Assembly (NCBI GenBank): GCA_032988165.1
Contig: JANTQF010000456.1
Coordinates: 1-24,019 of the forward strand
Length of the DNA stretch: 24,019 bases
Source of the DNA: Emmonsiellopsis sp. PD_33
Lineage: Eukaryota; Ascomycota; Eurotiomycetes; Onygenales; Ajellomycetaceae
Reading direction: 5' to 3'
A program made the translations under genes and the position numbers. Shown here in pieces: positions 1 to 8,877 of the stretch. The first letter of the stretch is position 1. Each line of letters opens with the position of its first letter. The notes under the pieces were generated by a model, which saw only the letters and a program-made list of their open reading frames with translations, was not told the DNA's origin and ran no database searches.

Positions 1-757
1 CATCTATACTTCTACTGTTTAATGTTTTATATGGATACCACCTTGTGTTGTTGAGAAATCATGAAAAATATACATAGAATCAGGTGTTCGTTGGGTGGGA
101 CTGTTCGCTGGGTGGTGGATCACGTTAAATAACCGGCTCGGATTTCTTGGATGCCCCGCCATTTTAGTGAGTTCACAGCTGGAGAACTGATGTAGCATCA
201 ATCCACCTCCATTGCCGACGCCCAGCTTGGCTAAAGCTTTCAATATCCGACATCCTCATGGTTATGGGCGTATGGATTCACCAGCAGGTCAAACAGTGCG
301 GAGGCACAGAATCGAGTTGCTCGCTGTTTCATTTTGCCACCGCGTCTGTCTGGCTCGTATATCCTCGGGTTAATCAATGGCAATTCCTAGTGTGAAAAGA
401 AAGGCAGAATATGGGATAATTCCTGGTCTGTTTCAATTGCCGACGATGCTTTCTTTCTTCTATTATTATAGTGGCGAAGCTCAGTCTACTCTCCTCCTCT
501 CGGCTCTGTCCCGGTATCCCCCCCCCAACTATGCACATCAACCAGCCAGACAAGACAAGACTAGACAGAACCAAACAGCTGGCCTTCGCTGATTGCCTCT
601 CCCTTCTCTGGTTGTGGTTTGCTTCGTCCCATCCGCTCCTCTCCACAGTCGACGTCAATAGATTAGTTATACTTTTTTTCTTCCCAGGCGCAACCGGCCG
701 GGATATTGGACTGCGGCATTAGCCAGGGATTAGGGACGACGCTGACACGCTGTCCAT

Positions 758-773
758 CCAATTGGTATAAATA
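758..773 (+). promoter_or_regulatory. Distal core promoter candidate (CCAATTGG plus TATAAATA)
   Basis: A palindromic CCAATTGG at 758-765 abuts TATAAATA at 766-773. A pyrimidine-rich stretch with CTCTCCTCCCAC-like sequence follows at about 810-835, which is the usual look of a fungal transcription start. It lies about 620 bp before the first in-frame ATG of the dehydrogenase, so if it is used the transcript has a long or spliced 5' leader. Confidence 0.4.
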
Positions 774-1230
774 CGGGCCATGGAGACGGTGGCCCTGCTC
801 ACCAATATCCTTGCTCTCCTCCCACACTATTCTCTTCGGCCTGCTTGATCTCAAGGTCCGTCCATTCGTCGTGCTTCAATCCCACTCTCACTCTCACGCC
901 GCCCACGCTCCCGCGCTAGGTGCTTTGCTGGACAAGATTATCACCGAAGGGCCCGGAATAAATAATAGATATATCATATCGTTGATCGGATCTCTTGCTT
1001 GCTACTGGCTGCAGTGGAGGAAACATCTTTTTTTCTCTATTCGTTTCTCAGCGTGAGTGGTCCCGGGTTTCTAGATTTGTTCAGGAGGTACCGTGAGTGG
1101 CCGGCAAGGCCGTCGGCTATGCTCCAATATCAGTCTGCATGGATTCTTGATCGGCCCATCCGTCTATTACCCCCCCCCTCACCTAGCCCTGTCCATGGTC
1201 ACAGCTATCTGCAGCTGTGGGCGCCGCGGA

Positions 1231-1237
1231 TATATAG
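1231..1237 (+). promoter_or_regulatory. Proximal TATA box of the dehydrogenase gene
   Basis: TATATAG lies 156 bp before the ATG at 1387 and is followed by a CT-rich tract at about 1284-1305, a common fungal start-site context. A CCAAT pentamer sits 104 bp upstream. No ATG occurs between 1261 and 1386, so a transcript starting just downstream would meet the ATG at 1387 first. Confidence 0.5.
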
Positions 1238-1386
1238 AGAGCTAGCATCCTTCCATCACCGGTTGGAATTTGGCTGATTACTTACCCTCTTCTCTCTCTG
1301 CTTCTGACACATTCCTCCTTCCCGGGAACTGCCTGCACGTATTATATATTTTTTTTAAAAAAGGGTCTCCCGTTGCTAATCGATCG

Positions 1387-3688
1387 ATGGATTCAAGGTC
1401 GTTTCCCAAGAGGATCTTCGGTTCTCTTAGAAATTTGCTTCCCTTCTCTTCTACAACTCCGGCTCCTGCTACTCCCATAGAGAACATGTCCCCGAGAGCA
1501 ATCCTTTTGATTGGAGATATCGTCCACTGCGAGGATGAGTGGAAGGAGCTGTCATCCTGTGCGATCCTAAAGGTACGCGCCTCTCCCATTCTCTGCTCGG
1601 ACAATTACCTCGTCAATCTGCGCGCATCGGGGCGATATTATTTCTTGCTATTATCTCGCCCCTCACAAGGCTGTTTTATTCAAAAAGTCGTGTTACCCAT
1701 TGTTCGTGTCCAATTGGAGAAATCTCCGTCATCATCTCCAATCCCCATCTTGCCTGGCTGTCGGTTGGTTTTTCCTTTGTCCATGTCGACCACAAAAACT
1801 ACGCCCACGCTCTCTCATGGCCCGAGCCGAAAAGAAAAAGAACGAGCGGCTATCGAGGTGGCGTGGCGTGTGGCGTGTATCAAAGCGACAACAAAAGGAA
1901 CCATAAATCCGGATCTGGCGGTGCAAAATAGTGCCTGGCTTCCCAGTTCACGATGAACGGCTTTGCCATAAGGATCGGGTGTTTTATCCTGCACCTGCGT
2001 CCCATGGCGCGGGACACTATTTTCAGACAAGCGCCCATCATAGCCGCAAACGGCATTGAAGAGATGGCCGAGACAATTTTCATCTTGATTCCAGTGTTTC
2101 TGTTGTTTTGCCTGTTTTTCAGTTGTGGTGGTGCTGCGCCTTTGTGCGACAGTGGAAAGGGTGATGAACGAATAATGCGATCAGCCTAAGAGGGGAGGGG
2201 GAATGAAACGAAAAGACATGAGAAAAGCGCATCCAGGCTGACACTCTGCAGGAATACCGTACCGGAAACCGCGAAGAATTCATCGCCAATTGCACAAGTG
2301 GCGAATATGACGATGTAGTAGCCATATACCGATCCAATGCATCAACCCCTGTGAGTCACGGATGTTCTTATTTTTCTATTGAGAGGATACGAGATTTGAG
2401 CAACCCGAGCGCATGGCATGGAAAAGGGATCAAGTGGTTGGGACGAGTGACCAGATCTTTATGCAGGATGCATGACCCGTGGGGTATTTTCCTTCGATGG
2501 TTCGGGGCTGATGTCAACCCTATGCAGGTAACCGGGCCATTCAATGCTGAACTCCTCAGAGTACTTCCAACATCACTCAAGTTCATATGCCACAACGGAG
2601 CAGGATACGATAATATCGACGTGAAGGCTTGCAGTGAGAAAAGTTTGTCCCCAGTTCCTCCTTTGGTTTTGAGGTCCTACCAATCGGGGGTCCCGGCAAA
2701 AGATTTAATACCCGCCCTCTCGTGCCACCACCGGCTCACAAGGCGATGTAGGAATCCTCGTTTCCAGCACTCCGAGAGCAGTCAACCATGCGACCGCCGA
2801 TGTAGCAATATTCCTGATGATCGGCGCATTGAGACAGATGCATATTCCATTGACCTCCATTCGATCAGGTGCGTACATACTTTTCCTGTGCCATTTTGCT
2901 CCCGTCTCACAAGGGAATCCGCAAGCTCACCAATCTCGACAGGGGAATGGCAAGGGAAAATGAAGCTTGGACGTGACCCTAAAGGGAAAGTGCTCGGTAT
3001 TTTGGGTATGGGCGGTATTGGAACAGTACGTCGTTTCGAAAGGAGAACCTGGAGAGATTTTCATTTCACCCCTTCCCAGGCCATAAGAAAATGAAACTAA
3101 GGTGGTATTGCGTCGGTTTTCTTAGGAAGTGGCTATTCGCGCACAAGCGTTCGGCATGAAAGTTATTTACCATAATCGAGGCCGACTGTCCCCGGAACCC
3201 AAGGGTACAAAATACGTCTCGTTTGATGAATTGCTCGCCCAGTCCGACGTCCTGAGTCTTAATCTTTCCTTATACGCTGAGACAAAGCATATAATCAACG
3301 AAAACGTGTTTAAAAAGATGAAAGATGGCGTGGTTATTGTCAACACCGCGCGCGGTGGCCTGATGGATGAGAAAGCCCTTGTTGCCGCTCTGGCTTCGGG
3401 AAAGGTACGAAAAGAATGTTACAGTATTTTCAGTGGAGTTCTCCATATGCTGATATATGTTGCTAGGTCGGCTCTGTCGGTCTTGATGTGTACGAAAACG
3501 AGCCGCAGGTCGAGCAAGGGTTACTTGATAACCCCAGGGTCTTTTTGCTTCCGCACATCGGGACTGCAACGAAGGAGACGCAAAAAGAAATGGAAGAGCT
3601 TGTGCTGGATAATGTGAAAGCTGCACTGGATAAGGGCGTCCTGATTACGCAAGTCCGCGAGCAGAAGAATATTGCCAGCAGGATCTAG
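1387..3688 (+). CDS. D-isomer-specific 2-hydroxyacid dehydrogenase (glyoxylate/hydroxypyruvate reductase type)
   Basis: This is an NAD(P)H-dependent reductase of 2-oxoacids such as glyoxylate or hydroxypyruvate. Exons: 1387 or 1486-1572, 2252-2350, 2528-2633, 2743-2868, 2943-3025, 3126-3404 and 3467-3688. All joins keep frame and reproduce the family's conserved spacing. From ATG 1486 the product is 333 aa; from ATG 1387 it is 366 aa with a basic, Ser-rich leader. In the short numbering, substrate-domain motifs CHNGAGYD and HATADVAIF come first. The Rossmann motif GMGGIG is at 161-166. The catalytic triad is Arg243 (NTARGG), Glu272 (YENEP) and His290 (LLPHIG). The usual NLPL after LSL reads NLSL, a small deviation near the cofactor domain. 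The first intron is 679 bp, far longer than the others (62-177 bp). Substrate and cofactor preference cannot be read from the sequence. The family call is firm, the start less so. Confidence 0.88.
1573..2251 (+). other. Long first intron of the dehydrogenase gene (679 bp)
   Basis: The donor GTACGC follows codon 29 of the short form. The acceptor CTCTGCAG is preceded by CTGAC at 2238-2242, the likely branch site. The flanking exons join exactly at the family spacing, leaving no room for another coding exon. It contains a perfect 7-bp inverted repeat (GGGGCGA at 1629-1635, TCGCCCC at 1656-1662). I see no convincing gene inside. Confidence 0.7.
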
Positions 3689-4298
3689 TACAGGGGCCTG
3701 GGGCCCTCGACTGGACAGGACACGGTGATGACTTTATAAAGGCGAGAGTTTGGGCGTTTCTAGAGACGAATTTCTTTGCTGTCTATTTTTCGTTATTTGG
3801 TTCTGAGATTTGTTAGAATGGTATGATGTTTCTCCTTTTTGGACAGTATTGAAGCTGGCACCCTTTTCTAGGGGATAGATGAGAGATTCCGCAGCACAAC
3901 TGCATATAATTAGCATTGCGAGACGGAATATGTGGATAGAGGCGGCTGCAGTAACATATAGAATGGAACGAGACTTTCCGCAGTTAAACAGGATAGTTAA
4001 TTGTCCATCCATACATAGGTTGCAGCGATCTCAAAAACCCCGAGTTCCCCTGACAGATGCCCGAGATGCGCTAGCACACGGCGCTAGAGCGTACCGGGCT
4101 AGCGTTAGGGCTGCGCGCCACGACGCGATGCCCAAAGCGGCTCGCTTAGCGACGCGGCCCAGCAGCGCAGCGACGAAACCTTGAAGGACGCACACGGGAC
4201 TCAGCCAAAGCTCCACCCGGCTCGACAACCTCCACGACAACATCAAAAATCACCCAACGCCGACGAGGACCATCTTTCATCACGCCAACTTCCTCAAG
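3689..4298. other. Spacer with dehydrogenase 3' flank and L17 promoter
   Basis: 3689 to about 4020 is AT-rich and looks like 3' UTR and flank. From about 4030 the base composition turns GC-rich, with GCTAG-containing repeats and a TTAGGG motif, which fits the promoter of the ribosomal protein gene starting at 4299. No coding sequence is supported. Confidence 0.6.
4105..4110 (+). promoter_or_regulatory. TTAGGG (Tbf1-type) motif in the L17 promoter
   Basis: TTAGGG lies 189 bp before the L17 start codon. Telomere-repeat-like TTAGGG/CCCTAA motifs bound by Tbf1 are reported at ribosomal protein promoters of several ascomycetes. Use of this particular site is inferred from motif and position only; a single 6-mer can occur by chance. 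Confidence 0.35.
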
Positions 4299-5480
4299 AT
4301 GGTGAGTCTCTGCCCGATCCCTCTCGCTCTGTCTCTGCCCGCCCTTCGATGATGCCCCGTCTATCTCGATCTTCGCCCAACCGGATCCCCCGTGCCCGCA
4401 ACGTCGAGAAAGACGGGACATCAAAAATCTACCCGCCCGCACAATTTCGAAAAACATGGACAAAAAGAAGCAGAAGCACAAAAACTAACCGCAATTCGCA
4501 ATCCCTAGGTCCGCTACGCAGCCCAAGAGATCCCCGCCGCGAAGAGCGCCCGCTCCCGCGGCTCTTACCTCCGTGTGAGCTTCAAGAACACCCGCGAGAC
4601 CGCACAGGCGATCAATGGATGGAAATTGCAGCGCGCCGTGTCGTACTTGGAGAATGTGATTGCACACAAGGAGGCTGTGCCCATGCGGAGATACGCTGGC
4701 AGCACTGGTCGCTGCGCGCAGGGTGAGTGGCCTTTTTGATTGCTTTTGTGCCGCTTTTTGGAGGGGAGTGGAGAGTGTGGGATGGAAGGGTTGGTAGGAT
4801 GGGATTGGGAGTTTGTGGGATGGTGTTTATGGAATGTTGGCCATGGGAATCGGGAGAGGATGTGGTTGTTTGAAAGAGATGGATACGAATTTTTGTTGCT
4901 GGGTCAGGATTGTGATTGGGATTGGGGATATATTTGGTGGTCTTGAACCACGCATCCAAATTTACGACCCTGGACTGGAGGAGGGAATCATGACGAACGG
5001 GGAAACAGCGTTTCTTGAACGAGCGTATGCTAATCTATTTTCTTGCGATCTACAGGCAAGCAGTTCGGTGTCTCCAAGGCCCGCTGGCCCGTCAAGTCCG
5101 CCGAGTTCCTCCTCTCCCTGCTTAAGAACGCTGAGGCCAATGCCGACACCAAGGGTCTCGACACCAGCAACCTGATCGTCCAGCGCATCCAGGTCAACCA
5201 GGCCCCCAAGCAGCGACGACGCACTTACCGTGCTCACGGTCGTGTATGTTTTTACCCCCGCGTCCCATTGCGCTTCCCAGAACAAGTCCGATAAGAATTT
5301 CCAGACTGATTTCATGATTCCGATATCTAGATCAACCCCTATATGTCCAACCCCTGCCACATCGAGCTGATCCTCACCGAGGGCGCTGAGGTTGTGCAGA
5401 AGGCTTCCACTGATATCAAGGCCAGACTCTCGTCGAGACAGCGTGGAGCTCAGATCCGCCGGGCCATCACTGCGGCATAG
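4299..5480 (+). CDS. rpl17: 60S ribosomal protein L17 (uL22 family)
   Basis: This is a structural protein of the large cytosolic ribosomal subunit whose family lines the nascent-peptide exit tunnel. Exons: 4299-4301, 4509-4722, 5056-5243 and 5331-5480, giving 184 aa, the normal length for eukaryotic L17. The first coding exon is the ATG alone, followed directly by GTGAGT. The protein begins MVRYAAQEIP and holds the conserved stretches SYLRVSFKNTRETAQAI, MRRYAGSTGRCAQGKQF and INPYMSNPCHIELILTE. Introns are 207, 333 and 87 bp; the 333-bp intron is G-rich in its first half, ends with a plausible TGCTAAT branch site, and shows no clear snoRNA. A TTAGGG motif upstream fits ribosomal-protein regulation, and no TATA box is evident. 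Identification is unambiguous. Confidence 0.97.
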
Positions 5481-7035
5481 GTTTAAACAAAAAAAGCGGC
5501 GCTTTGTTGTAGCTATTTTTTTGTTAAATCGATATCATAAAAAAAACCTCATGCTGTTTTTATTTTAATGGAGCGAATTTTCTGATTTCATCCCTTGGGT
5601 CATTGATCTTCCCACCCCCTCGTCTAAACACCTCCTGTTTTTTATTGTTTTCCTTTTTACCTCTTTACGGTTGATGACTCGGGATTAAATGGAATTTCTC
5701 TTTTTTTGCCCATTTGCTGCCGTTTCTTCCATGTCCCTTTTGTAAGAGTGAACGACTCCACGCCCTTCAGGGACAGTATTTCATCAGCCGCAAAGTGAAC
5801 GAAATGCGCCGAATAAGACATTTATACACATCATGCGACAAGAGCAACCGACACAGCTAATCTACCACAGGGCAAACCGTCTACTTTACCCCCGCATTAA
5901 TTACTACTGGGTCCTCACATCGTCCCCATCGATATCAGCAGCCTTTCATCCCACGCCCTCATTACGTCCGAATTATAAAGACCTAGCTACGCAATACAGT
6001 CGCCCTCCCCTTCCAAAGGCGAAAGGAACTCTCGATATAAACCCTGCGCCGACCCCATGCCAACCATCGACGCATCTAAATGCTGCGCAAAGGCTTTATA
6101 TCCCAACCCCAGAGCCGAAAATATCACCACGGCACTGAGTTGCTCATCTGCCCCCCGCAAATCTGAGCTCTCTCATTGCTGTTTCGCCTGGGGAGCTATT
6201 GTCGCTGCGCTTGTTTAGAACTGCTCCTTCGTCACCCATGGGTTCAATTGATAGACCTTGATTCTGAGTTATTGGGGGTGGTAGGGAATGAGTTAGCTTG
6301 GTGTTGGGTAACGGGTTATGGGTTATCATGCCGGGCCTGGCACAGTGGTTACGCATTGATACCGCTATTTCGGACGGAGAGGGGGAAGGGGGGGGTGTTG
6401 ATGGACAGGCTGAGGCGTTGTACATACATAGATTAGTACGGGACAAGGATCAAGACCCCAACTGTGGGATTGTCATCATGTTGCTCAATATAATTACTTC
6501 TACGCTTAATTGTGCTTACGTACTTTAACTTGATTTCAGTTTCTCTATGCCATTCATTGCCCTGGTGTCATGGAATATTTTTAAGAGCGAGACCATTCCT
6601 TCTTGGATTTACAGCAAAGTGTATAAAATTCCATATCACCGTTGCCAGATGGAAATGGATGTCAATCATACTGCGTCAAAAGGTTCTATCATAGGTTTGT
6701 TCAAATATATATATGATAAATGGACAGATGATAGCAATAGGGAGCCTCGAACCATGGTATTTGTGTCGTATTTTGAGATATTTTATCCAGCAGGGATCTT
6801 CTCTATCCGTCTATTCTCTAAGAAACTACTTCAGCAGAGAAATATATTCTTTCTGCTGGAACAAAAGAAAGTGTTCTCACTCTATGTCGCATCGGCGATA
6901 TAATTACATAAGCAGCCGCCCCCAATCCAAACTCTTTTTCGACGACCAGAAACCTCCAGCAATAGTTACTCCCAAGAAACAAAACCAGATGCGTCCCCGA
7001 ATCTAGCTTTTGCACCCCTCTAGGAGGGTCGCGGA
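5481..7035. other. Tail-to-tail intergenic region
   Basis: This lies between the end of L17 (+) and the end of the rhodopsin-domain gene (-). The first 150 bp are AT-rich with T and A runs and look like the L17 3' UTR. Open frames such as the ATG frame at 5833-6138 (101 codons) have no recognisable domain, low-complexity Pro/Thr-rich translations and no splice support. A short imperfect inverted repeat is present at 6830-6861. I find no tRNA, rRNA or transposon ends. Confidence 0.55.
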
Positions 7036-8456
7036 TCACTGATGGTGATTTTCTTGCCATTGGAAATCTTTCTTAACCCTAATAGCCATGCCATCGTCGT
7101 CGTCGATATCGCTTGTCCCGCTCCTTTTCAAGCTATCCATCTCAACATGCGTGGCTGTTGTTGTCGTCAATTGAGTCTCGTCCTCAGCTGGCCAAAGCTG
7201 CATTCGCTTGATTCTCCTTTTCCGCTCAGTGGCCTCGTATGCTGGTTCGAGCACCCCTTTGCTTCCCGCTGAACCGCTTTTGCCCTGCCTTAGATAGGCG
7301 GCCGAACGTTTCGGCCCAGTGCCAAATCTCTCGGCGGCATCTGATCCAAAAATGGTGTTCACTGTGCGGTGGAGGAGTGGCTGTAATGTCGGTAAACAGG
7401 CGCAGACAATGCCGATAGAGGGCTCCACGCTTGACCAGATGAAAACATCTCCCATTATCCAAGTGAAATCAGGGGATTTCGACAGATAGGTCATATAATG
7501 AATCCGAATGATACTTGCGACGCAGACACTATTCGAAACCAAAAACCTGGGTTAGTTCAGGTCTCCTCGTGACTAAAGGATTCGGGGCCAACGGACAATC
7601 CACCTAGCAGAAATAGACCGGACACCATGAGCTTTTTCGTTGTCCGCATTTGAAGTTTCCAGACCAGTGGGATAGGAACCATCAGAATCAGGCCATCTGT
7701 CACGACATTGACTGCCGCGTTGCCAATATAGAATGGATAGAGATCGAAGACACAGACTCCTCCAGCCGGGTTCTCGTACTGCGTCCAGTAGTATGATGGC
7801 GGTCTGCAACAAGACAAGAAGGCGACGATACAACCAACGAAGTAACCGCATGTCAGGAATCCGCAGACCCACATTGTCCAATTCGTGCCAAAAATGCGGC
7901 GGTAAAACATGAGGATGGATAACTTGATCAGCAGAATGCAGGCTACATAGACGAGGACATATATGAAGAGCAACTTCAGCGGCCCAAGAAATTAGTGATT
8001 GGGTGTTGCTTGCTACTCCTCCGTGGCTTGACTGACCTTCGACACTGTGACTACTTCCGGTATTGGAACAGACCAAACATGCTTCCCAAGGCCATGATAT
8101 CCGCCTGCGACAAACCAGTGGGTTAGACTGACCATTTTCTTGACAATTGATTGAGGGCCTAACCCGGCTCTTACCTATTATCGTCGAAGCCAGGTTACAA
8201 CTTGAAGATACCTGATCAATGGTTGTCAGCAGGGTACAAGAACCCAATGCTCGGGCAGGGAGTATACAAGTGCTGCGGCAATCAGCCAGTCATCAGCTTT
8301 GAGCTGGACGTTCTGCACCCTGGTTCTTGCTATAAACCGGAGAACGACGGAAACGGTCGCAAGGACGAACATCGCGATAACGATGGCATTGTTCGAAGGG
8401 GTGTGGTTTTCTGTAAGATCGAGGCCCGGAGGCGGGGGGCCAAAGGGGCTGTCCAT
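7036..8456 (-). CDS. Rhodopsin-domain integral membrane protein (fungal SAT4/Pth11-like family)
   Basis: This is a seven-helix membrane protein of the large fungal rhodopsin-domain family, whose best-known relatives are Pth11-type surface receptors; the ligand is unknown. Exons in transcription order: 8456-8268, 8211-8175, 8104-8037, 7973-7597 and 7528-7036, giving 387 aa. Introns are 56, 70, 63 and 68 bp; the last has a less common GTCCGT donor but a clear CTAAC branch. The N-terminus precedes helix 1 (about 24-43). The family-typical ADDWLI follows at 54-59 and GGYHGLGKHVW after the second intron. Further helices start at about 99, 128, 170, 205 and 245. The C-terminal tail is about 110 residues, charged and acidic near the end. 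The start at 8456 is the first true ATG; the frame runs only a few codons further upstream. No CFEM domain is visible at the N-terminus. The gene is divergent from the flavin monooxygenase gene. Confidence 0.85.
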
Positions 8457-8665
8457 CTCGTGTTGTCGCAACTCTGGAAAACGGATTCAAAAGAGTCACG
8501 CAAGGGATGGGGGTTATCTAATGATTCATTCTCTGTTGTTATATCCAAAGGAGGAATAATCGGTGAAGAAAAAAAGAAGAAGCTCTCGGCTAAATGCCTA
8601 GGAGCAGGTATTTGCCCACCCCCTTATTAGCTCACACTTATGTATTCCGTTTTCCCATCGACTAC

Positions 8666-8686
8666 TCCGTACGGACTCCGGAGTCC
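8666..8686. promoter_or_regulatory. Overlapping CGG/CCG palindromes, possible zinc-cluster regulator site
   Basis: TCCGTACGGA (8666-8675) overlaps GGACTCCGGAGTCC (8673-8686). Both are perfect palindromes and together carry CCG-N2-CGG and CGG-N3-CCG arrangements, the form usually bound by Zn2Cys6 fungal regulators. They lie about 210 bp upstream of the membrane-protein start. The regulator is unknown and the function inferred. Confidence 0.35.
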
Positions 8687-8769
8687 ATTGACGACACGAT
8701 ACTAGCAGGGCCAGAAAACACCTTGCTCCTTTTCTTGAACAAGGATCTCAGCAACCGAATGTATAAAAG

Positions 8770-8823
8770 TGGACACCTCGGAACCCGGACTGGGGACCTT
8801 CTGATTCGAAAGAGAAGATGCGC
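8770..8823 (-). pseudogene. Degenerate tRNA-like relic (resembles tRNA-Arg with TCG anticodon)
   Basis: Read on the minus strand, GCGC-A (8823-8819) is followed by an anticodon-like loop TTTCGAA (8811-8805) and a stem arm TCAGA. Next come AGGTC, T-arm 5' strand CCCAG (8794-8790) and loop TCCGGGT in place of TTCGANT. Seven bases GGTGTCC and an A end at 8770, with TTTT at 8768-8765 where a Pol III terminator would sit. The 5' anticodon strand carries extra bases, the T stem does not close and no A box or 5' acceptor is recognisable. It therefore looks like a decayed tRNA or the head of an old tRNA-derived SINE, not a working tRNA. Confidence 0.4.
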
Positions 8824-8850
8824 GACTTGTTGTTGTCAGTTGAACTTCAA

Positions 8851-8877
8851 CGGTGCCGAGCGGTGCCTCGCGGTGTC
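8851..8877. repeat. Triple CGGTGYC direct repeat with 10-bp period
   Basis: CGGTGCC occurs at 8851-8857 and 8861-8867, and CGGTGTC at 8871-8877. The start-to-start distance is exactly 10 bp, about one helical turn, so all copies face the same side of the DNA. It lies in the shared promoter between the membrane-protein and monooxygenase genes. It may be a regulator-binding array; a role is inferred only. Confidence 0.55.

Larger units (their letters stand above)
1..1386. other. Upstream non-coding region
   Basis: No convincing protein-coding gene or RNA gene is visible on either strand. The open frames here are short, share no recognisable motif and lack splice-supported extension. The stretch holds two core-promoter-like sites (766-773 and 1231-1237), a CCAAT pentamer at 1123-1127, an inverted repeat at 1200-1219 and two runs of nine C (518-526 and 1170-1178). 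It probably serves as promoter and 5' leader of the dehydrogenase gene that follows. The first few hundred bases may instead be the flank of a gene outside the window. Confidence 0.6.

Noticed and set aside
780..848. 22-codon frame starting just after the distal TATA box
   Set aside because: Its ATG lies only 7 bp after the TATA element, so a transcript from that promoter would start downstream of it.
518..1178. Two nine-base C runs as functional elements
   Set aside because: Simple homopolymer runs are common in fungal spacers and prone to length error; nothing ties them to a function.
2161..2241. Possible intronic C/D snoRNA: GTGATGA at 2161 and CTGA at 2238
   Set aside because: Spacing is right, but the D box coincides with the probable branch site, there is no closing terminal stem next to the boxes, and no clear internal box pair. 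The two short motifs can occur by chance.
4302..5055. snoRNA in the L17 introns
   Set aside because: Only partial C-box-like strings (such as GATGATG near 4348 and ATGACGA near 4990) without matching D boxes or stems.
5833..6138. 101-codon ATG frame between L17 and the membrane-protein gene
   Set aside because: Low-complexity translation, no domain, no splice or promoter support, and it lies in a tail-to-tail spacer.
6338..6348. tRNA A-box-like TGGCACAGTGG
   Set aside because: No B box (GGTTCRANNCC) follows within a suitable distance and the flanks do not fold into a cloverleaf.
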